From NCBI GenBank assembly GCA_947598455.1, contig CANQFI010000073.1:1-8715 (forward strand): 8,715 nt of DNA, written 5' to 3'. The notes under the pieces are model-generated. The model was not told the DNA's origin. It was given only the letters and a program-made list of their open reading frames with translations, and did not search any database. The position numbers and the translations under genes are program-made. The DNA comes from an uncultured Bacilli bacterium. Its GTDB lineage: Bacteria > Bacillota_I > Bacilli_A > RF39 > UBA660. Below are positions 1-6,524 of the stretch, one piece after another (position 1 is the first letter of the stretch; each line of letters begins with the position of its first letter).

Positions 1-1260
1 AAAGTTTAATAAAGTTACATAACTAATATCAATTATTTCAGCAATAATTAAAGAATATATTTTAAAGTTTAATAAACCAAAAATTATAATACAAAGTAAT
101 TTTAAGATAATACCTGTAGTAGAAATAAGCAGACAACTTTTTACTTTATTTAATCCGACTAAGATACTGTTTAAGGGTGATTCTAAATAGAATAAGATGA
201 AGAAAGGACTTAATAGAGCAATATAATTACTTCCCTTAGTTGTATTATAGAGTAATTTTAAAATGGGATGGCGAAAGATAAAGACAAAAGATGTACATAT
301 AAGACCAATTACTAAAGATATTATTAATGATTCTTTAACTCTTTTTTTAACCATATAATAATTATTATTAGAATATTCTTTAGATATTTCTGGTAATAAA
401 GCATTACTAATGGCACCGATAAAAAAAGAGGGGAAAAGAAGAGTACTTATGGCATAAGCATTATATATACCATATTCAGTAGTAATATAATTTTTTGTGC
501 ATCCCATAAATAATAAGATATTAGTTAGTAAGATTGGTTCTAAAAAGAAACCGATGTTTCCAAGTAATCTTCCGGATACAGAAGGGATAGAAATAGATAA
601 TATCTCTTTGGTTTCTTTAAAATCAAAATTAAGATCTTTCTTAGTAATTTTTAAATGTTTAGGTAAGAAAAAGATGAAGACTAATATTGAAAATGATTCA
701 CTTAAAATATTAAAAAGAATAAAGATTGTAACAGTTATGACTATTCCATACTTGATTACTTTAGGTAATAATAAAGTAATAATAAATAGTCTAAATAATT
801 GTTCTAAGACATTACTTACCATATGAGGAGTCATATTTTGTTTACCATAGAAATAGCCTTTTATAATATATCCTAAAGAGATAAAGGGAAGAGTTAAACT
901 ACAAGCTAGTAAGGGATAATAAGTATTTTTATTTTGTAATAAGTTATTACTTATGAATTTAGTAGATAAAAACATAATACTTATTAAAGTAAGATTTAAA
1001 ATAAACATAATATAACAAGAATTTACTAAAACTTTTTTACTACTAATATTAGAACTTATTCTCTTACTTATAGATATAATCATATTAAAAGAAGCTAAAC
1101 TCATTAAAAGAGAATAAGTGGGAGAGATTAATGAGAATAAACTTATTCCATCAATACCTAGATGTCTTGTGTAAATTATTTTAATAATTAAACCAATTAT
1201 TTTAGTTAAGCAACCGCCGATTAGTAAGATAAATGTAGATTTCCAAAAATTATTTTTCGT
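1..1260 (-). CDS. spoVB: SpoVB-like polysaccharide/lipid-linked oligosaccharide flippase (partial, 3' end outside window)
   Basis: The complement of 1260 to 1 is one open frame of 420 codons that continues past the left edge. It encodes a very hydrophobic multi-helix protein. Near the N-terminus are ILLIGGCLTKIIG and RHLGIDGISLFSLISPTYSL, followed around residue 130 by IKGYFYGKQNMTPH and VLEQLFRL. This pattern is typical of the SpoVB branch of the MOP (MATE/PST/MurJ) flippase superfamily. Family members move lipid-linked cell-wall or capsule precursors across the cytoplasmic membrane; the substrate cannot be read from sequence. SpoVB relatives also occur in non-sporulating bacteria, so sporulation is not implied. 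In Bacillus subtilis spoVB lies next to comN, and a ComN-like gene is divergent from it here, which supports the call. Usual family length is about 500 residues, so roughly the last fifth is missing. The first codon appears to be ACG; the first in-frame ATG is codon 53, inside a conserved membrane segment. Confidence 0.8.
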
Positions 1261-1275
1261 AGTCTTTTCTCCTTT
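1258..1275 (-). promoter_or_regulatory. Ribosome binding site and apparent ACG start of the flippase gene
   Basis: Read on the minus strand, AAAGGAG (1275-1269) is followed by eight bases and then ACG (1260-1258). The frame opens just upstream at a TAA, and no ATG, GTG or TTG occurs in it before codon 53. The Shine-Dalgarno motif and its spacing are ideal for initiation exactly at ACG. The position may hold a T-to-C change of an ancestral ATG, a genuine weak start codon, or a sequencing error. Confidence 0.65.
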
Positions 1276-1335
1276 ATTAGTTTTTTATTTTGTTATATAA
1301 TAAGTCTAGTAAGGGGTTTATTTTTAGGTGGTTAT
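1261..1335. promoter_or_regulatory. Divergent promoter region between the flippase gene and the comN-rel-dtd operon
   Basis: This 75-bp AT-rich gap must carry promoters for both directions. On the plus strand a perfect TATAAT lies at 1296-1301, about 35 bases before the ComN-like start. The best -35 at a 17-base spacing (TTTATT, 1273-1278) is weak. The same TATATAA core could serve the minus strand, so the two promoters may overlap and compete. The plus-strand Shine-Dalgarno motif is AGGTGG at 1326-1331. Confidence 0.5.
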
Positions 1336-1632
1336 ATGGAAGAGATAGTATTTGCTTCACAAGAAGAACTTTATAAAAGAATATTACCGGCTTTACGTAG
1401 TAAAAAGAAAAGGATACATAAAGAAGGCTTTAAAAGTATTTTAGAAAAAGATATCTGGGATTATATGAGATTAAATAAATGGAATCAGAGTATAGGGTTA
1501 GAATTATGTGAGATGGTTGATGATATCTTAAATACACCAAATATTAAAATAATGGAATACTATCATAAAATACATATGCCTCTTTTTAATAAAATAGAAG
1601 AAATAGATTTACCTAAGTTAAAAAATATATAG
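1336..1632 (+). CDS. comN: ComN-like post-transcriptional regulator family protein
   Basis: A 98-residue soluble protein without membrane segment or signal peptide. The central block, about residues 15-68, reads LRSKKKRIHKEGF, then EKDIWDYM, then NKWNQS and ELCEMVDDIL. That order (basic patch, IWxY, a second Trp in a basic loop, then a VxDIL helix) matches my memory of the ComN/YrzD family, annotated as post-transcriptional regulators. In B. subtilis ComN binds DivIVA at the pole and affects expression of the comE late-competence operon; whether that role holds here is unknown. The neighbourhood supports the assignment: comN adjoins spoVB in B. subtilis and here diverges from a SpoVB-like gene. 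The next gene, rel, starts 17 bases downstream, so the two are probably co-transcribed. The start has an AGGTGG ribosome binding site four bases upstream. Confidence 0.65.
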   Translation: MEEIVFASQEELYKRILPALRSKKKRIHKEGFKSILEKDIWDYMRLNKWNQSIGLELCEMVDDILNTPNIKIMEYYHKIHMPLFNKIEEIDLPKLKNI

Positions 1633-1649
1633 TAGGAGGAATAGACAAA

Positions 1650-3818
1650 ATGAATGAAGAACTGCATGAAAAACCTATTACTTATGATGAATTATATGAA
1701 AAAATAAAAAAATTTATAAAAAAAGATAGTGAATTAGAAGTTATAAATAAAGCTTACGGATTTGCTTTAGAAAAACATAGTGGAAAGAAAAGACGTAATG
1801 GAGATGATTATATTAGTCATCCTTTAGAAGTAGCTAATATACTTTGTGATTTAAATGTTGATTATGTAACTATTGCTTGTACATTACTTCATGAAACTGT
1901 AAATCATAGTGAAACGACTATTAGTGAAATTAGAGAAGAATTTGGAGATGAAATAGCTAATATTGTTACTAGTATTAGTAAGATTAATAAACTAGAGTTA
2001 TCTGATGAAAAAGATTCATCAGCAGCTTATTTAAGAAAAGTATTAGTTGGTTTATCAGAAGATGTTAGAGTATTATTTATTAAATTAGCTGATAGATTAC
2101 ATAATATGAGAACTGTTTATGCTTTATCGGTTGAAGAACAAAAACAAAAAGCTAATGAGACGACAAGAGTTTTAATACCAATTGCTCATAGATTAGGTAT
2201 TAATAGTATTAAAAGTGAATTAGAAGATTTATGTTTAAAATATACTAAGCCTGATGTTTATAATGATATATTAGAAAATTTGGATGCCTCTAGAGAAGAA
2301 TTAAATGATTTGTTGGCAGAAATGAAACAAAGTATTTCGGATATTTTGACGCAAAATGGTATTAATTTTAAAATAAAAGGAAGAGTTAAATCTGTTCATA
2401 GTTTATATAATAAAATGGACAATGGTAAAAGATGGAATGATATCTATGATATTTTGGCTTTGAGAGTATTTGTAGATACCGAACAAGATTGTTATTTAAC
2501 TATTGGTTTAATTCATAGTAAATTTAGACCAATGCCTAAAAGATTTAAAGACTATATAGCTAATCCTAAAGAAAATATGTATCAAAGTTTACATACTACG
2601 GTTTTTGGACCGGATGGACATTTATTTGAAGTACAAGTTAGAACATATGAAATGGATGAAATAGCTGAAAAAGGTATTGCTTCACATTGGTCTTATAAAG
2701 AAAAAGGTTCGGTTAAAATACAAAGTATGATGGAACATAAACTAGAAATGTTTAGAAATATTATAGATGCTAATAAAGAAGTTTCATCTGATACAGAATT
2801 TGCCAATAATTTAAGTAATGAATTACTTTCTGATTTAATATATTGTTATACTCCTAAAGGAGATGTCTTAGAATTACCTAAAGGAGCTACACCAATAGAT
2901 TTTGCATATCGTATTCATAGTGGGGTTGGTGATAGAACTATAGGTGCAATAGTTAATGATCAAATAGTACCACTTGATTATGAGTTACAGGATGGAGATA
3001 TTGTAAAAATAAATACGGGAAAAGAAGAAAATCCTAATAAAGATTGGTTAAATTTTGTTAAAACTAGTCAAGCTAAAGGAAAAATAAAGGCTTTCTTTAG
3101 TAAACAAGATCGTGCTAATTACATAAATATTGGCAAAGAAATGTTAGAAAAAGAAATTAGAAAAAGAAAATTATCATTTAATGAAGTACTAAATGAAAAG
3201 AACTTAAATAAAATACTTAGTGATACACATATGAAAGATTTAGATGAGATATACTTATCTTTAGGATCACTTAGATTTACACCAAGTTATATCCTAGATT
3301 TAATTTATGCTGATAAAAAGGATGTTGTCGATATATATTTAGGTAAAGTAGCTAATCATGTTACTGGTAATAATAAAGCGATTAAAGGAGATATTATTGT
3401 TGCTGGTACTGATGATATTTTAGTTACAATAGCTAATTGTTGTAAACCAGTTAAAGGTGATAAAATAGTTGGATATATTACTAAAGGAGAAGGTATTACT
3501 GTCCATAAAGCAGATTGTATAAATATAAAAAATAGTACAAGACTTATCGATGTAGAATGGAATATGACTAATGATACTTCTTATTTAACAGATATTTATG
3601 TAAAAGTAGTTAAAGGTAAAAATCAACTATTGGATATAATTACTAAAGCTTCACAAAAAGATGTATATATAGAAGCTATTAAAACAAATGAAGAAGATAC
3701 AACAACGAATTATTCTTTAACGGTAAAAACAAACAACAATCAAGAATTAGATAACTTTATTAGTGATTTAAGATCATTATCATTTGTTATAGAAGTAGGA
3801 AGAGGACACAATTTGTGA
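1650..3818 (+). CDS. rel: Long RelA/SpoT homologue, (p)ppGpp synthetase with degenerate hydrolase site
   Basis: A 722-residue cytosolic stringent-response enzyme, the usual size for Gram-positive Rel (about 730). Domain order is HD hydrolase (about 30-180), synthetase (about 235-350), TGS (about 397-456), helical region, Cys-containing domain (GDIIVAG to HKADC, Cys597-Cys598, His619, Cys623) and ACT (about 645-720). The synthetase keeps R245, K247, K255, D267, K307, Y311, H315, E327 and the RFKD motif (298-301) characteristic of bifunctional enzymes, so it should transfer pyrophosphate from ATP to GDP/GTP. In the hydrolase domain R48, H57, H81, D148, N152 and T155 are kept, but the usual HDxxED is HETVNH (81-86). 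A metal ligand and both catalytic acidic residues are therefore replaced, and ppGpp hydrolysis is probably weak or lost. AGGAGG at 1634-1639 is the ribosome binding site. The gene ends in TGA and overlaps dtd, as rel and dtd commonly pair in Bacillota. Confidence 0.95.
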   Translation: MNEELHEKPITYDELYEKIKKFIKKDSELEVINKAYGFALEKHSGKKRRNGDDYISHPLEVANILCDLNVDYVTIACTLLHETVNHSETTISEIREEFGDEIANIVTSISKINKLELSDEKDSSAAYLRKVLVGLSEDVRVLFIKLADRLHNMRTVYALSVEEQKQKANETTRVLIPIAHRLGINSIKSELEDLCLKYTKPDVYNDILENLDASREELNDLLAEMKQSISDILTQNGINFKIKGRVKSVHSLYNKMDNGKRWNDIYDILALRVFVDTEQDCYLTIGLIHSKFRPMPKRFKDYIANPKENMYQSLHTTVFGPDGHLFEVQVRTYEMDEIAEKGIASHWSYKEKGSVKIQSMMEHKLEMFRNIIDANKEVSSDTEFANNLSNELLSDLIYCYTPKGDVLELPKGATPIDFAYRIHSGVGDRTIGAIVNDQIVPLDYELQDGDIVKINTGKEENPNKDWLNFVKTSQAKGKIKAFFSKQDRANYINIGKEMLEKEIRKRKLSFNEVLNEKNLNKILSDTHMKDLDEIYLSLGSLRFTPSYILDLIYADKKDVVDIYLGKVANHVTGNNKAIKGDIIVAGTDDILVTIANCCKPVKGDKIVGYITKGEGITVHKADCINIKNSTRLIDVEWNMTNDTSYLTDIYVKVVKGKNQLLDIITKASQKDVYIEAIKTNEEDTTTNYSLTVKTNNNQELDNFISDLRSLSFVIEVGRGHNL

Positions 3819-4252
3819 GATGTGTAGTACAAAGAGTTACTTCATCATCTGTTATGGTTGATGGAAAACTAGTTAATGAAATTGGTAATGGATTAAATGT
3901 ATTAGTAGGATTTACTGATACTGATACAATAGAAGAAATTAAATATTGTGTTAAAAAAATTACTAATTTAAGAGTTTTTGATGATGATAATGGAGTTATG
4001 AATAAAAGTGTTATTGATGTAGGTGGAGAAATACTTTCGATATCACAATTTACATTATATGGTGATGTAAAAAAAGGAAATCGACCAAGTTATATTAAAG
4101 CTTTAGGTGGAGATAAAGCAAAACCTATGTATGAAGAATTTAATAAATTACTTAATCAAGTTGTGCCAACAAAAGAAGGGATATTCGGAGCAGATATGAA
4201 GGTTCTTATTGCAAATGATGGACCTTGTACTATAATAATAGATACTAATTAG
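3815..4252 (+). CDS. dtd: D-aminoacyl-tRNA deacylase
   Basis: A 145-residue cytosolic enzyme of normal family length that hydrolyses D-amino acids (and glycine mischarged on tRNA-Ala) from tRNA, so D-residues do not enter translation. Hallmarks are the N-terminal MRCVVQRV, the SQFTLYGD motif (about residues 75-82) followed by KGNRPSY, and the C-terminal NDGPCT carrying the Gly-cisPro motif that gives chiral selectivity. The usual residue after GP is Val; Cys is found here. The start is GTG at 3815, which shares four bases (GTGA) with the rel stop and indicates translational coupling. A purine-rich ribosome binding site (GGAAGAGG) lies just upstream within rel. Pairing with rel is the arrangement seen in B. 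subtilis and many other Bacillota. Confidence 0.95.
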   Translation: MRCVVQRVTSSSVMVDGKLVNEIGNGLNVLVGFTDTDTIEEIKYCVKKITNLRVFDDDNGVMNKSVIDVGGEILSISQFTLYGDVKKGNRPSYIKALGGDKAKPMYEEFNKLLNQVVPTKEGIFGADMKVLIANDGPCTIIIDTN

Positions 4253-4267
4253 TTAGGTGTGATATTA

Positions 4268-5038
4268 GTGAAAGATATTTTAAAAACAATAGTGTTAACG
4301 GGTATTTTAGTTATAATTTGTTTAATTGTTTTTGTTGTTTTAGGAAAAGTTAGATATAGTGTAGAAATGCTTTCACGTACTGAATTAGACTTAACTGATC
4401 CAACTGTTACAATACTAAAGGATCGAATAACAAGTAATGATTACTTAAGAAAAGCCAAAATGATTCCTAGTGAATTAAGTGATGAAGAATTAATAGAATT
4501 TACATTAAATAATTTAAATAATAGTGACTATACTACAATGCAAGTTGAACCTGTTAAAATTAATTGTCAAGTGACAGATAAAATATTTTTTACATCTGGG
4601 AGCACATGTAATTTAAAAGTTATAGATAATAGTAAATTTAATGAATATACAAAAAAATACTTTAATATTGAAAGAGAATTAAGTTATCCTGTTATACAGT
4701 ATAGAGGCTATACGTGTAAAAATGATGGTAGTAAATACTATTGTTTAATTAAAGACTATAAAAAGGATTTTGTCTCTTATTCAGTATTAAAAGATGCTTA
4801 TGAAACTAAAGATAAAGTAGTTATTAGAGAATACTATTTAAAGATAGATTTAACTAATAATCAAAGATGTTTAAGCTATTTTAGTCAAGCATCTTGTGTA
4901 GCTGGTAATGCGGCAATATTACCTTATCATATAGATGATGAAATAATTAAAAGAGATGGGGTATTATATCAACATGTCTTTGCAAGAAATGATAATTCTT
5001 TCTATTTAGTAGAAAGTTCAATAGCAAATGAAAGATAA
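4268..5038 (+). CDS. Membrane-anchored extracytoplasmic protein with three cysteine pairs, unknown function
   Basis: Not recognised. The protein has 256 residues from GTG at 4268. An earlier in-frame GTG at 4259 would add three residues, but TTAGGTG (4253-4259) is a better ribosome binding site for 4268, eight bases on. Residues 6-26 form a single membrane helix or uncleaved signal anchor after a short positive N-terminus, so the bulk should lie outside the membrane. Six of the seven cysteines fall in that outer part as close pairs: C100/C114, C150/C159 and C201/C210. This suggests disulfides. The rest is rich in Lys, Asp, Asn and Tyr with no catalytic motif I can name. It follows dtd by 15 bases and has no visible promoter of its own, so it is probably the last gene of the comN-rel-dtd transcript, ending at the terminator on its stop codon. 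Confidence 0.75.
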   Translation: MKDILKTIVLTGILVIICLIVFVVLGKVRYSVEMLSRTELDLTDPTVTILKDRITSNDYLRKAKMIPSELSDEELIEFTLNNLNNSDYTTMQVEPVKINCQVTDKIFFTSGSTCNLKVIDNSKFNEYTKKYFNIERELSYPVIQYRGYTCKNDGSKYYCLIKDYKKDFVSYSVLKDAYETKDKVVIREYYLKIDLTNNQRCLSYFSQASCVAGNAAILPYHIDDEIIKRDGVLYQHVFARNDNSFYLVESSIANER

Positions 5039-5060
5039 ATGTTTTTATCTTTTTCTTTTT
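5031..5060 (+). terminator. Intrinsic terminator overlapping the stop codon of the cysteine-pair gene
   Basis: AAAGATAAA (5031-5039) pairs perfectly with TTTATCTTT (5044-5052) across a four-base loop, and the T-rich tail TTCTTTTT follows. The stop codon TAA (5036-5038) sits in the left arm. The stem has a single G-C pair and so is weak by itself, but the layout matches the other two terminators in the window. Confidence 0.55.
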
Positions 5061-5061
5061 G

Positions 5062-5086
5062 TGATAAAATAGGGATGATAGAGGTG
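5062..5086 (+). promoter_or_regulatory. Extended -10 promoter and ribosome binding site of the WG-repeat gene
   Basis: TGATAAAAT at 5062-5070 is an extended -10 (TG, one base, TAAAAT, five of six to consensus). The -35 at 17 bases (TTTTTA, 5042-5047) is poor, as extended -10 promoters tolerate. Transcription would begin near 5077. GAGGTGA (5081-5087) is then a good Shine-Dalgarno motif five bases before ATG 5093. This places the start of the following gene at 5093, not at ATG 5039. Confidence 0.55.
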
Positions 5087-5092
5087 AACAAT

Positions 5093-6412
5093 ATGTATCA
5101 ACAACCTGCTAAATTAAATGGTAGAAAAAAAATAGAAATTCTAGTATTAGTTTTAGCTATTTTATGGGGACTACTATTTATAGTTAATTATTTAAGATAT
5201 ACAGATAGTAAACCATTAATACTAGCTATACATACGACGAAAGAATATGATGATGGGAAAGTAGAAGAATATATCTCTTTGGGATATATATATCGTAAAT
5301 ATAGTAGAAATGCTATTAAAGGAGAAGAATTAGTACCTTTTTGGGTAGGAAGAAAGAATCCGGAAGCTAAACCTGATTTACCTGTTGTTCCAACTGAATA
5401 TGAAATACCAGAAGATAATTATGCTAAAGAAGATAAACATCGTGGATTATTATACTATTATGATAGTAAATATGAATTAGTGGGAGCTTATAAATGTTTA
5501 AATACAACGAGAGATTGTAATAAAGCATTTGGGGGCTATGATGAATATAATATTATTAATAAAGATCCACTTACAGCTTTGGAAGAACAGCATACAATGG
5601 GCAATATATATGATAAATTTGCTTTTGTAGATGATTCTGAAGAACAAGATAAAAAATATGGTGATGAAGGATATGTAAGAACTATTTATTTATATCAATT
5701 TATTTTAGATGATCGAAAAATACTAGCAAAATTTGCTGATGTAAAAGATAGTACTTATGATGAAAATACAGAAAAATCTAATGGTGATGATAATAAATTC
5801 ATTGTTAAGAGTATGGATAATCAAAAATGGGGTGTTATTCATATTAAAGAAGATGGAACGATTGAAGAAGTTTTACCATATGAATATGAATCTATTAATT
5901 ATGATGTTGATACAAAATACTATATATTATGTAAAGATAATAAATGGTTTGTATATGATTTGTATAGAAATCAAAAAGTTTCGGTAGATGAAGATGATCC
6001 AATATATGATGTATGGCGTAATGATAATTTAACTTACTATATAAAAACCGGTAAAGATAGAGTTGTAGGTAGTGAAGAATTTACTGATTATAAGATTTTT
6101 AGAATGAATGATGGAAGAGAACTCTTAAATATAGATAGAGTTAATCAAATCATTGAAAGAGGCTCTTATGTTGCTTATTTAACAAGTACTGATAATGTTT
6201 TACACTTTATGGATTATAGTACAGAAGAAAAATATAAATTACAACTTAAATTTTCTGAAATGAAACATTCAACTATTACTAATCCGGCTTTTAAAATTAA
6301 TAGAGAAACAGAAAATGTTATAACTTTGTGTGTATATAAACAAAGAGATGTTGTTGATAGATCAGAAGATTGTGATACAGAATCTGTTAATTTTAAAACT
6401 TGGAATAATTAG
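5093..6412 (+). CDS. Membrane-anchored protein with a WG-repeat-like region, unknown function
   Basis: Not recognised as a named gene. From ATG 5093 it has 439 residues. The frame is open back to ATG 5039 (457 residues), but that start lies in a terminator hairpin and ahead of the likely promoter, and the extra 18 codons only translate the T-rich tract. After a basic N-terminus, residues 13-34 form one membrane helix, so the rest is probably outside. Residues 40-70 (KPLILAI, DDGKVEEY, SLGYIYRKY) look like a domain seen in exported Bacillota proteins of unknown function. C135 and C142 form a close pair, and C413/C427 another. Residues 245-268 (KWGVI, DGTIEEVLPYEYESI) fit one WG repeat (beta strands around a Trp-Gly), with a second degenerate unit beginning KWFVYD at 284. 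The strongly acidic middle suggests a surface protein. Terminators flank it, so it is probably a single-gene transcript. Confidence 0.75.
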   Translation: MYQQPAKLNGRKKIEILVLVLAILWGLLFIVNYLRYTDSKPLILAIHTTKEYDDGKVEEYISLGYIYRKYSRNAIKGEELVPFWVGRKNPEAKPDLPVVPTEYEIPEDNYAKEDKHRGLLYYYDSKYELVGAYKCLNTTRDCNKAFGGYDEYNIINKDPLTALEEQHTMGNIYDKFAFVDDSEEQDKKYGDEGYVRTIYLYQFILDDRKILAKFADVKDSTYDENTEKSNGDDNKFIVKSMDNQKWGVIHIKEDGTIEEVLPYEYESINYDVDTKYYILCKDNKWFVYDLYRNQKVSVDEDDPIYDVWRNDNLTYYIKTGKDRVVGSEEFTDYKIFRMNDGRELLNIDRVNQIIERGSYVAYLTSTDNVLHFMDYSTEEKYKLQLKFSEMKHSTITNPAFKINRETENVITLCVYKQRDVVDRSEDCDTESVNFKTWNN

Positions 6413-6440
6413 AAAATTCTAGATAATCTAGAGTTTTTTT
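6413..6440 (+). terminator. Intrinsic terminator after the WG-repeat gene
   Basis: AAAATTCTAG (6413-6422) pairs with CTAGAGTTTT (6428-6437) around a five-base loop, with one G-T wobble. A run of seven T (6434-6440) forms the tail. It begins directly after the TAG stop codon. Confidence 0.8.
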
Positions 6441-6459
6441 GATATATATATTATATTGG

Positions 6460-6488
6460 TTGTTTAAATAAGTTTTTTTCGCTATACT
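6460..6488 (+). promoter_or_regulatory. Promoter of the pilin-domain protein gene
   Basis: TTGTTT (6460-6465) and TATACT (6483-6488) are separated by 17 bases, giving a plausible sigma-70 promoter with a start site near 6495. It lies between the preceding terminator and the ribosome binding site (AGAGG, 6508-6512) of the next gene. Confidence 0.6.
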
Positions 6489-6524
6489 ATTAAATAGAGA
6501 ATAGATGAGAGGTAGTTGTTACTA

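Noticed and set aside
497..826. Plus-strand open frame of 109 codons
   Set aside because: It lies wholly opposite the flippase gene, whose minus-strand product has clear family motifs. The plus-strand product is low-complexity Lys/Asn/Ile sequence with no ribosome binding site.
5757..5987. Plus-strand open frame of 76 codons inside the WG-repeat gene
   Set aside because: It is another frame of the same AT-rich coding DNA, dominated by Ile, Lys and Met, and has no independent start signals.
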